27,618 bases of DNA from a virus: IMG/VR virus record IMGVR_UViG_3300006057_000002, positions 1-27,618 of that record. One strand, 5' to 3'. The position numbers and the translations under genes were made by a program. Shown here in pieces: positions 6,801 through 12,745 of this stretch; position 1 is the stretch's first letter; every line of letters starts with the position of its first letter. Under the pieces are notes generated by a model. It saw only the letters and a list, made by a program, of their open reading frames with translations, made no database searches and had not been told where the DNA came from.

Positions 6801-8617
6801 TAGGCGGTCGGCTGGCGGCCGGCATCGTAGGTGTTGCGCAGCTGCTGCTCGTCCATCGCCGCCGCGGTGTGTTGGGCATGTTCGCGCGCTTCGGTCGCGT
6901 CTTGCAGCCCGATGCGGATGGCGCGCTCCTGCATCTTCTTGCTGATGTGCCCGGTTCCACCCGCCACTGCCGTCATGATCGCGGTCTGCTTCACCACGTC
7001 GATCATGTCGCTCAAGTATTCATCGAACGTGAGGTTAGGCTTGCCACCGGCCGGGCCGAACTTGTCGTACAGACTCTCCATCGTCTGCGTCAAGCCTTCC
7101 CCACCCTGCTCCTTCAGGCCTTCTTTGAGCCCTTCTTTGAGCGCTGAATGCACTGCGGCCTTGGGGCCTAATCCTTGTGCAAGGATTCCTTTGAATGCCA
7201 AGCGCCCAAGGCTTGGCATAGATATCTTTTCACCGATGAGTTCAGATGCGAAATACGTTGCAGCAGCGGTAGCTGCATCACCGGTGCTGAATCCAGCATT
7301 TCTAGCTTCGGAATATTTGTCACCACCAGCTTGTGCGCTTCCAAGAATCAGCGCGCCCGCCTCTCCAGCAAATCCAGCCCCGAGAAGTGCCGTTCCAAGC
7401 GAGGCAAAAGCGCCCTGAATGTTGTGATCGCCGTTTGGGTTATCCAACGAATGAATTACTTCTGATCCATTGTCGGAGGCCCCTTTCGCAATGGAGGCAA
7501 AGTCTTTGGCATTCGTGGCGTCTGCGCCCATGCGCAACAAATCCCATGCCGTTTTGGCCGCTATGGGACCAATCTGTCGAAGCCCAGCTTGGGCGTCTCT
7601 GATCGTGTCGACGATGTGAAACAGCGGGTCTTGAATGAAGGATGGCTGGGAGTCTCGAACTGCCTTCTGGGCTTTCGCTTCGGCGTTCGCCGCAGTCTCA
7701 TCTGCCGCCCATCTGCTGACGTTCTGATTCGTCTTTTCTTGACCTAGACCCATTGCCAAGCTGCGCCGAGCCGCGATTGCTTGGGGCTGGGTGTTGTCCA
7801 GGATATCGCCATAGGTCGGCGTCGTGTCGGGGAATCTCACCGGGGCCGGTGGAGCGCCAGGGGAACCTGGGGCTGCTGGCGCCTGCGGCATCCCGACAAG
7901 TTGTTTTGCCAGCGCGTCGTCTTGCGGGTTGGTGGCAGCGTTCTCGCGCGTCACCTGCGCCAGTAGGGCCTGGGCCGCGCGCCCACGCACGTTGTTGTCT
8001 TGCGCCATCTCGCGCAGGATCGGCAACCGCTGGGCCTCTGGCATTTGCCCGAAGTCGGCGCGCATCTTGTCGATGTACACCGGGTTGAGCATCGCGTCGT
8101 CCGGCGCGGCGCGGGCATTGTCCAGCACCGATGTCTGCTTGAGGTCGGGTGGTTCCAGAGCGAGTTTCGTGTCGCCGCCAACGAACGGTGTGACGGCGCG
8201 CATCGTGCCACGCCGAGCCTGCGGGCTGGCCCATGGCTGCGCGGGCGTGAGGCCAACAGACTCTGGCGCTGGCGATGCGCTCGAATCATCCGCTGCTACA
8301 CCGCCCAGCCCTTCATCGAACGACTGGACTGGGGCCATTTGCTTGGACTGAGATGCGCGCTGCATCTCATCGGCCGTTGGCCCACCCTGCGCGCTGCGCC
8401 CGCCTTGAACGTTGGAGGGCTGAACCCCGGCCGGCAGGGAGCGCCGGTGGTAGCCGGCGGCGGTCTCGAACTGCGCCCGGGTAGCGTCGAGCTGGTCGGG
8501 TGCGACGTTCGGCGCCACCACCCTCTCGAAGTAGGCTGATCGAACGGTGTCCTTGTCGTCGTCGGAGAGCGCCGCGAAGTCGGGCGAGCTCGAAACGTCT
8601 GACCACTTCTTGACCAT
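3809..8617 (-). CDS. Giant ejection (polyvalent-type) protein with C-terminal TGT/DpdA-like domain (1602 aa)
   Basis: Starts at ATG 8617, three bases after the previous stop. Seen: residues 1-60 form a charged helical start of the kind common in large phage internal proteins. A Pro/Ala/Gln linker follows. Residues 402-431 are a Gly/Ala-rich hydrophobic stretch (GAFASLGTALLGAGFAG), then a tandem GLKEGLKE near 492. Residues 700-1010 are largely low complexity and contain a GGWVVR segment. Residues about 1290-1505 carry motifs in the order of the tRNA-guanine transglycosylase superfamily: VDSGAF (D1317), MPDVVGD (D1372), PIQKGE (Q1407), IAGIPS (G1432), IHILG (H1458) and ADSS (D1489). Known: TGT and DpdA exchange guanine for 7-deazaguanines in tRNA or DNA. 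No Cys cluster for zinc follows. Position last in the ejection block suggests it is packaged and injected. Two out-of-frame genes lie inside it. Confidence 0.85.
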   Translation of the reverse strand: MVKKWSDVSSSPDFAALSDDDKDTVRSAYFERVVAPNVAPDQLDATRAQFETAAGYHRRSLPAGVQPSNVQGGRSAQGGPTADEMQRASQSKQMAPVQSFDEGLGGVAADDSSASPAPESVGLTPAQPWASPQARRGTMRAVTPFVGGDTKLALEPPDLKQTSVLDNARAAPDDAMLNPVYIDKMRADFGQMPEAQRLPILREMAQDNNVRGRAAQALLAQVTRENAATNPQDDALAKQLVGMPQAPAAPGSPGAPPAPVRFPDTTPTYGDILDNTQPQAIAARRSLAMGLGQEKTNQNVSRWAADETAANAEAKAQKAVRDSQPSFIQDPLFHIVDTIRDAQAGLRQIGPIAAKTAWDLLRMGADATNAKDFASIAKGASDNGSEVIHSLDNPNGDHNIQGAFASLGTALLGAGFAGEAGALILGSAQAGGDKYSEARNAGFSTGDAATAAATYFASELIGEKISMPSLGRLAFKGILAQGLGPKAAVHSALKEGLKEGLKEQGGEGLTQTMESLYDKFGPAGGKPNLTFDEYLSDMIDVVKQTAIMTAVAGGTGHISKKMQERAIRIGLQDATEAREHAQHTAAAMDEQQLRNTYDAGRQPTAYEVAAQQGFHVAPPLSTDSPDKQRSKTIGVFQALAAQYGLDPDAEARAVETAKSMPAADVGPFLARLTDAFQKRGLVASPVGQHATATLTAGPIEDPKEIDAKIKELAKSNAEAAASRETSGAPAAPEEDLSGLSEPSEPVHPQQDSDLTTGDGQPYGTRGSAAARATREGAGEVVRVQGGWVVRTELAQNAADESAQPDLRTAPAEPAPSPAGRSGEPGGSEPTVGRVAADTGKPGENAPGKPVASSGAPGPVRENAEAPGAVGPRVIAQIGTMPSSARPLELRSNKDGTLTPWHAGHEVVDFESGDPVKIPGNATDAQALDAVKKSGAFGRRTKYFQTHATTAAGSSSTASNTGTGETPGTGKASTPEAKPTGAPHAAQEVSQPASVQGEHQDGNQGRQAPEAGSGDRVQRAGGGEEGKPAAAPQEVAPKAGETDQPATAAEAHEALQRGETLVHHRGTEHESRTWLAETKVGEKGQTWVIKSKSADSPVTITKGPAGPDRAWGWGKTDAAAKAVEGMHFDEKARGPQDKRGLRAEDRALAELHSNSEDLAAQMANDVREDDFDAAEVLPALIAWAKKANLPVDTLRTDVLRQLGTMELKKADLKKLTAALEVKAEPAPAPAAAAQPDSGVKAMGPEGDLFDTGETVALYKKTRRFASGMSRISDLIASGRATGGLDLSGVGVDVGELSGPAIEALATAIVHHHAAVFVDSGAFGAFRRGLKVGQFKAMDFDAILAKYDDITSAIDEANKAEDTDYIRPMLVMPDVVGDQQASLDLIAKHRAWIKAEAKANLAQLIIPIQKGELSMAEAYAKVVELLGTDNFIAGIPSNEKAVTPEELTQFLRDAKPKAIHILGAAAKKNLMPRLQSVIESGISRQIDVSADSSPIRNQILTAVKNGAKRGDAIEDHLYDENDPAVVRDKRRQAELDAKPKDLTDAQAFAQDYAAFTGRTVTRTVPIAGTTRTASLKSDARKAMQALDTRLKALEELKTCIGAHS
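5515..5670 (-). CDS. Nested out-of-frame small phage protein, MPLKK...AGKPQKQAVAIAYS family (51 aa)
   Basis: An ATG at 5670 opens a 51-codon frame inside the giant gene, on the same strand but in a different reading frame. A GGAG lies about 7 bases upstream. The product starts MPLKKSASPQAF, has a central AGKPQKQAVAIAYS motif and ends in a basic tail (PPPRRKK). I recognise this as a widespread family of tiny basic phage proteins of unknown function, usually 40-60 residues and encoded among structural genes. The giant's own frame over this stretch is low-complexity Gln/Glu/Ala/Gly, so the nested frame carries the recognisable protein. This is a same-strand overprinted gene; expression would need internal initiation. 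The function of the family is unknown to me. Confidence 0.8.
   Translation of the reverse strand: MPLKKSASPQAFKANIKTEIKAGKPQKQAVAIAYSVQEAAKKVSPPPRRKK
6010..6222 (-). CDS. Nested out-of-frame small protein, LPPNLLQALLAG...LWDEWLL (70 aa)
   Basis: A second frame nested in the giant gene, in the same alternative frame as the one at 5515-5670. The likely start is ATG 6222 (MNPHSLTYAQLPP); an ATG three codons earlier (6231) is the alternative. No strong Shine-Dalgarno is seen for either. The protein is a well-balanced helical chain with two amphipathic helices (LPPNLLQALLAGVVSQAEA and SQLWDEWLL), then LPENLWPAAERL. This resembles small phage proteins that I have seen near structural genes but cannot name. 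The giant's frame here (about residues 799-869) is Pro/Gly/Ala/Glu low complexity. That contrast favours a real overprinted gene over a chance frame, but with less certainty than for the downstream one. Confidence 0.62.
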   Translation of the reverse strand: MNPHSLTYAQLPPNLLQALLAGVVSQAEASQLWDEWLLTPENQERTLPENLWPAAERLDLFEKMPKHREQ

Positions 8618-8620
8618 GCG

Positions 8621-10420
8621 TCAGAACCCGAATTTCTTGGCCGCGGCATCCCGCGTCAGGCCGCCCGGCTTCCCGGCAGGCTTGGGCGGCGGAAGGCCAG
8701 GATTGGCCGTTGGGTCTGGTGTGGCATCCAGGCTGTCGGCTTGAGCCTTGCGTGCGTCGATGCGATCGGTGATCGCCTGGAGCCGGCCGGCCAGCCGCTT
8801 GTGCTCGGCAGCGGTTGCCGGGTCTCTGCGGACTGCGCCGCTGGCATTCTCGATGCGCTTGTCGAACGCGGAAAGATCCGCGCGCGCATTCGACTCGTCG
8901 GTGCTGTCGGCCTTGTTCTGGTCGCGCAGCTCCATCGCTTTCTGCTTCCGCTCGGCCAAACTGTCCCCAGGTTTTCCACTGCCCCCGCCGCCCAGGCCGG
9001 AACCGGTGTACTTCCCGGGCTTGATACCAGAGACAACCGCGATCTTTGCAGCCTTTTTTTCTGCTGCGCTCAAGGTGTCATCGGCCTCGATCGCATCGAG
9101 CTTGGACTGCATCTGTGTGGACTGTGGGCCATTTGCCTGACGATTGGCGAAAGAGGCCTTCAACTTGGCTCCATCCTCTTCGCTCATGACGCCTTGCGCC
9201 ACTTGATCGTCGATGGACTTGGCATAGATGTTCAGTTTGTCGGCGGGGTTGATCCTCGGGTTTCCCTGAATCACTCGGCTGCTCGAAACCTCACCACTCG
9301 GGCTCGTTGTTTCTTCAAGCACAGAAGAGCCGGCCGGCATCACAGTGCGCGTCACGGTACGCTTGGCTGGCATGATGCCCAACGTCGCATTCAGGTAGTC
9401 GTCCGGGGTCTGGCCCGGGTTGGCGTAGGCGCCCTGGAGCTTCTGCTGCGCCTCGGGCGTGTTCAACAGGTCGGCCAGGTGCAGGTTGTGCCCGATGAAG
9501 TCCAAACCGTCCTTCATGCTGAAGCGCATGACCTTGGCATCGGGCGAGCTGGTGCGGTCTTCAGTCACCGGTGCGAAGTAGTGGCCGGTTGCACCAGCCG
9601 GCGCACCCTGAGCCTCATCGCTTGTGATGGTTGGGTGCGCGAGGTCTCCGCTGTCGGCACGCTCCTTGCCATCGTTGACCCAGACCTTGAGCATGGGGAT
9701 GTAGTGCGGGTCATCCTTCGGGCTGTTCGGGTCCAGGTGCAGGTCGGCGATCTGGGCGCCGACGATCTTCCCGCCGTGCGGGCTGGGCTGGCCAATGATT
9801 CGCTCGATGCTGGGCTTTTGCAGGAAGTTCAGGCCGGCTACAGCCGCCTTGGTGTCGCCTGACTGCACCCCCTGAATGACCTGCTGCCCGGCCTGTTCGA
9901 TCGGTGACGGGCTTCCATCTTCGCCGCGCTGGAAGTCGCCGAGGGGACGCTGCACCCCCTGCACAACGGTGTTCGCAAAGTCGGTGTCCGACATGCTGGA
10001 CGGGTCGAGCGACCCGTCCGCGAGTTTTTGCTGCGCCTGGGCGTATTGCTGGGTCAGCGCGTCGAGGTCGGCGCCGCCATAAGTCGCGCGGGCCTTCGAG
10101 ATGGTCGCTTGATTGTTGCGCACCGCCGCGGCGAGCACGGCCTTGCGCTCAGGGGTTGGCTGCGTTCCCAGAACTTGGTGGGTCGCGAGCTCACGCTGAA
10201 TGTCGGCGTTGCTCTGCGTCGCGGCATTGATCGAGTCCGAAGTGTCCTGTCGCGTGTTCTGGCGCTCGAGCTGATCCGCCTGCGCCTGGTCAAGACGGTC
10301 CTGGCGCTCGTTGTTGCGAGCCTGCTGCTCCTGCTGGCGCCGCTGGTTGACGACATCCATCCCCAGGCGGAAGCCTGACTCCAGGCCTGTTGCTGCGGCT
10401 TCACCGACTGATCGTGCCAT
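8621..10420 (-). CDS. Internal virion / ejection protein (599 aa)
   Basis: The start chosen is ATG 10420 (MARSVGEAAATG), 10 bases after the previous stop and preceded by GGCAGG. An upstream in-frame start would overlap the preceding gene and add residues unlike the family. Residues 25-75 form a strongly charged Gln/Arg/Glu coiled coil (NQRRQQEQQARNNERQDR). The middle is globular (around 190-350, with DPHYIPMLKVWVNDG). A KRTVTRTVMPAG segment follows, then a Gly-rich linker (SGLGGGGSG), a second charged helical region and a Pro-rich tail ending AAAKKFGF. The arrangement matches podovirus ejection proteins, which are packaged in the capsid and delivered before the DNA. It lies between the small Gly/Ala-rich proteins and the giant protein, like the gp20/gp16 positions in P22. 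That correspondence is by position only. Confidence 0.75.
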   Translation of the reverse strand: MARSVGEAAATGLESGFRLGMDVVNQRRQQEQQARNNERQDRLDQAQADQLERQNTRQDTSDSINAATQSNADIQRELATHQVLGTQPTPERKAVLAAAVRNNQATISKARATYGGADLDALTQQYAQAQQKLADGSLDPSSMSDTDFANTVVQGVQRPLGDFQRGEDGSPSPIEQAGQQVIQGVQSGDTKAAVAGLNFLQKPSIERIIGQPSPHGGKIVGAQIADLHLDPNSPKDDPHYIPMLKVWVNDGKERADSGDLAHPTITSDEAQGAPAGATGHYFAPVTEDRTSSPDAKVMRFSMKDGLDFIGHNLHLADLLNTPEAQQKLQGAYANPGQTPDDYLNATLGIMPAKRTVTRTVMPAGSSVLEETTSPSGEVSSSRVIQGNPRINPADKLNIYAKSIDDQVAQGVMSEEDGAKLKASFANRQANGPQSTQMQSKLDAIEADDTLSAAEKKAAKIAVVSGIKPGKYTGSGLGGGGSGKPGDSLAERKQKAMELRDQNKADSTDESNARADLSAFDKRIENASGAVRRDPATAAEHKRLAGRLQAITDRIDARKAQADSLDATPDPTANPGLPPPKPAGKPGGLTRDAAAKKFGF

Positions 10421-10430
10421 GGTCCTGCCC

Positions 10431-10751
10431 TCAGAAATACTTGCCGGCGATCGCGCCGATTGCGCCACCGATCAGCGCGCCCCATGGGCCGCCAGCGCTG
10501 CCGTACTGCGCACCGATGGCCATGCCAGCACCGGCGCCAACCGTCGAGCCGAGTTGCGAATTCCCGGCCTTGCGCTCGGCCTCGATCTGCTGGTTCTCGA
10601 TGTTGCGCTTCTGCTCTTCGGCCGCGGCGTCGCCGAGCTGGCGAATCGCCTGCTTCTGCTGGCCAGGACCGATGCCGAGCAGGCTGTCGCCGCCCATGCT
10701 GTTGGTGTTCCCGCCCGAACCAGTGCCCAGGCCGTAGGTGCCGATGGTCAT
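10431..10751 (-). CDS. Small ejection-type protein with C-terminal glycine zipper (106 aa)
   Basis: The ATG at 10751 overlaps the previous stop as ATGA, which fixes the start. Residues 1-30 are Gly/Ser/Asn-rich and flexible. Residues 31-65 are a charged helix (QLGDAAAEEQKRNIENQQ). Residues 70-106 form a Gly/Ala repeat with small residues every fourth position (GAGAGMAIG, GALIGGAIGAIAG), a glycine zipper able to insert in or line a membrane. Known: glycine zippers occur in membrane-inserting peptides and in some phage internal proteins. Inferred: this protein helps form the channel across the host envelope, a role like that proposed for the smaller P22 ejection proteins. Confidence 0.75.
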   Translation of the reverse strand: MTIGTYGLGTGSGGNTNSMGGDSLLGIGPGQQKQAIRQLGDAAAEEQKRNIENQQIEAERKAGNSQLGSTVGAGAGMAIGAQYGSAGGPWGALIGGAIGAIAGKYF

Positions 10752-11239
10752 TTCACTGCTCCCAGCCCGAGGGCGTTGATACGGGGGCTCGGGTTGCCGA
10801 TGATGGTCTGCTGGCGGGCGATGGTCTGATCGCGAGCGCTGTTCTGACCCTGGACATCGGCGGCCGAGCGTGCGAGCTTGCTGGTGCGGTCGGACACGGC
10901 CTGCTCTTCTGGCGTCAGGGTCAAGCCCAGGCCGGAGAGGCGGCGCTGATTCGCGCCAGCCTGGCGGTCGAAGGCATCGTTCACGTCGCTTCCGGCTTCG
11001 GTCATCGCGTTGCTGACTACAGTGGGGTCCGTCGCGTACTGGATCAGCTTGTTTTCCTGCGGGACGCCGATCTGCGTCAGGTAGTCGTTCCACTGCTGCC
11101 GCGTGATTGCGGCATAGGTGTCGCTGGCGCTGGTGGTCGAGCCGCTGCTCGAAGATCCGTTCAACCCGAGATTGCCGCGGGTGTAGTCGCGACCGATCTT
11201 GTCCAACGGCTCGTTGTTGATGATGCTGGCGAGACTCAT
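10748..11239 (-). CDS. Small virion/ejection-block protein (163 aa)
   Basis: The ATG at 11239 overlaps the stop of the preceding gene as ATGA. The chain is polar and helix-rich, with a Ser/Gly linker near residues 28-38 and many Gln, Asn and Arg residues. It has no signal peptide or membrane segment. A short YLTQIGVPQ segment and a long C-terminal helix (about residues 85-150, RTSKLARSAADVQGQ) are the main visible features. It belongs to a run of four small coupled genes before the two large ejection proteins. An internal virion role is inferred from position; the family is not recognised. Confidence 0.7.
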   Translation of the reverse strand: MSLASIINNEPLDKIGRDYTRGNLGLNGSSSSGSTTSASDTYAAITRQQWNDYLTQIGVPQENKLIQYATDPTVVSNAMTEAGSDVNDAFDRQAGANQRRLSGLGLTLTPEEQAVSDRTSKLARSAADVQGQNSARDQTIARQQTIIGNPSPRINALGLGAVK

Positions 11240-11877
11240 CGGCCACCTCTCAGGCTGTTGGGGAGCGTTGTTCCTCGGTAGTCGTCAGTGTTGGCTGGCG
11301 GTGGTGTCGTGGCTCCTGTCGGGTTCCACAGGCCTGCGCCGGTGCCGATGATCTTCCCGGCCAGCCCAACATCACCCATTTGGCTTTCCAGGGAATTCTG
11401 GGCATCGGCCTTGGCCTGCGCGCCGCTCATCTGGGCCTGACGCTGCATGCCCTCGATCGCAGTGGCTTTCTCGCCGCGCCCGATCGCAGCGACTGCGCCC
11501 AGGCCTTGAATCGTCGAGTCGCTGACTGCCTGATCGGCGCCAACGGCACCCAGACCGGCCGAGGTCGCCTGATCGTTGCCCATGCCGGTGATCGCCAGCT
11601 TCTGCTTCGAAGTGCCAAGGTTTCCGCTCGCCGCTGTCATCCCGGTGGCTGCTTCGTTGGCGCCGCCGAACTGTGCAGCGGTGTCGGTGGTGGCTAGCGA
11701 GGTTGCGTGGCGGCGCTGGTACGAGTCGGGAGCGCCTGCTGCCTCGGTGTTGGCAGCGAAACGCTTGATGAACGGCGCCCAGCGCGTGTGGAAGTCGGCC
11801 AGCTGCTGCGCACCGATGTCTGCATTCGCGCGCTGCGCCTCGGTCTCCTGGACTTGATTGCTGCCCTTCTTGCCCAT
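11236..11877 (-). CDS. Ala/Gly/Gln-rich virion/ejection-block protein (213 aa)
   Basis: The start chosen is ATG 11877 (MGKKGSNQVQETEAQ). It overlaps the previous stop as TGATG and has GAGGAA about 6 bases upstream; an upstream alternative would sit inside the preceding gene. The N-terminus (residues 20-45) is the most ordered part, with aromatic residues in FHTRWAPFIKRF. The rest is low complexity in Ala, Gly, Thr and Gln (TGMTAASGNLGTSKQ, GLGAVGADQAV) and reads as long repetitive helices. A short Gly-rich hydrophobic segment occurs near 182-195 (GLAGKIIGTGAGLW). This matches small internal virion proteins of podoviruses, many of which are Ala/Gln-rich. The specific role is unknown. Confidence 0.75.
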   Translation of the reverse strand: MGKKGSNQVQETEAQRANADIGAQQLADFHTRWAPFIKRFAANTEAAGAPDSYQRRHATSLATTDTAAQFGGANEAATGMTAASGNLGTSKQKLAITGMGNDQATSAGLGAVGADQAVSDSTIQGLGAVAAIGRGEKATAIEGMQRQAQMSGAQAKADAQNSLESQMGDVGLAGKIIGTGAGLWNPTGATTPPPANTDDYRGTTLPNSLRGGR

Positions 11878-12272
11878 CAGGTGTTCCTCACGAAAAACTC
11901 GCCTTGAAGCGCCCATTCTGGGCCGAGCATTCGCCCCCAGCCTGTTCGGTAGGTCTCGAATGCCAGCTCATCAGCATGGAGGTCCCGCGCAATTTTCAGC
12001 ATGGACGGCTCTTGCCTGATGAATGCGCCTGGTGATCCCGTAGACACCGCGAGCAGCACATTGCAGCGCATTTTCCCACTTTCGAGCCTCACAAGGCCAA
12101 GGACAATGAAGCCGTCCCGGTTGGCCATGCAAAGTGCACGTCCCGCCGAGATGTCGTCGCGGATCGACTGAAGCGATGTCGTTCGCATCCACCGCGCGGC
12201 CCGCGGCGCGAGCATCGACCACAGCACCTCGAAGTCTTCGAAGAGGAAGTCGGTGCCCGCGATGCCGTTCAC
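11877..12272 (-). CDS. GNAT-fold-like phage protein (131 aa)
   Basis: The start preferred is GTG 12272: it forms a GTGA overlap with the preceding stop and has GGGAG 5 bases upstream. A GTG at 12284 would add four residues. The protein has the small acetyltransferase-like pattern seen in many phage structural clusters: an initial helix, then ISAGRALCMANRDGFIVLGLVRL, a central strand, then IARDLHADELAFETYRTGWGRMLG. The last part matches the helix followed by GRPGW-like turn of GNAT-type proteins. Known: podoviruses often carry such a protein between tail and internal virion genes (T7 gp13 is an example of position). No convincing acetyl-CoA loop (Q/RxxGxG/A) is visible, so it may be non-enzymatic. 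Confidence 0.65.
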   Translation of the reverse strand: MNGIAGTDFLFEDFEVLWSMLAPRAARWMRTTSLQSIRDDISAGRALCMANRDGFIVLGLVRLESGKMRCNVLLAVSTGSPGAFIRQEPSMLKIARDLHADELAFETYRTGWGRMLGPEWALQGEFFVRNT

Positions 12273-12745
12273 AGAAGCTCCCACAGCTCAGTGTCGAGCT
12301 GATCGGCCAGGAATGGGTACCAGGGTTCCTGCGAGATCGGAATCACGAGGTCAAGGCTACCGATCGAGAAGATCGGGCTTCCATCATGCCCATCTGCGTA
12401 CTGGATCAGGATGCCGCCAGCACCTGCAATGAGGGTTCGGGTGATGAGGGCACCATCTTTGAGTACGACGAACCCATTGGGCTGGCCAAGAAGCGCAGTG
12501 AGCGCGGCGACATCCGGCGCCGTGTTCAGCACCTTGACCTGCTTGGAGAGCTGCGAGACTTGACTCTGCAAGTCGGCCAGCGTTTGAACGGTCGTGTTGG
12601 CGCCGATCAGCCGGAGCAGGCGGGCCAGCTCAGCTTCGTCAATCTGGAACCGCGCGCGGATGTTGTCGATGGCCTGCTGGACCGCTGCCAGCTCGAGCTG
12701 GCGCGGTGTCGGGATTGCCGGGCTTCCAATGCCGCCAGTAGCCAT
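12269..12745 (-). CDS. Coiled-coil tail fibre / needle-like protein (158 aa)
   Basis: The ATG at 12745 overlaps the nozzle gene's stop as TGATG. Residues 15-80 form a heptad-like coiled coil (QQAIDNIRARFQIDEAELARLLR, then ADLQSQVSQLSKQVKVL). Residues 95-130 carry the motif (NGFVVLKDGALITRTLIAG ... GILIQYADGHDGSPIFSI) that recurs in phage fibre shafts as a trimeric beta-prism segment. The C-terminus ends WELL. In P22 the gene after the nozzle-like gp10 encodes the trimeric tail needle gp26, and this protein holds that position with suitable architecture. A short side fibre is the alternative. No transmembrane segment or enzyme motif is seen. Confidence 0.7.
   Translation of the reverse strand: MATGGIGSPAIPTPRQLELAAVQQAIDNIRARFQIDEAELARLLRLIGANTTVQTLADLQSQVSQLSKQVKVLNTAPDVAALTALLGQPNGFVVLKDGALITRTLIAGAGGILIQYADGHDGSPIFSIGSLDLVIPISQEPWYPFLADQLDTELWELL

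Noticed and set aside
6574-6960. 128-codon minus-strand frame inside the giant gene
   Set aside because: Arg/Ser/Pro-rich composition typical of a frame shadow, and the giant's frame here is well ordered, unlike at the two accepted nested genes.
12273-12284. GTG at 12284 as the start of the GNAT-like gene
   Set aside because: The GTG at 12272 forms a GTGA overlap with the previous stop and has GGGAG at proper spacing; the earlier one does not.
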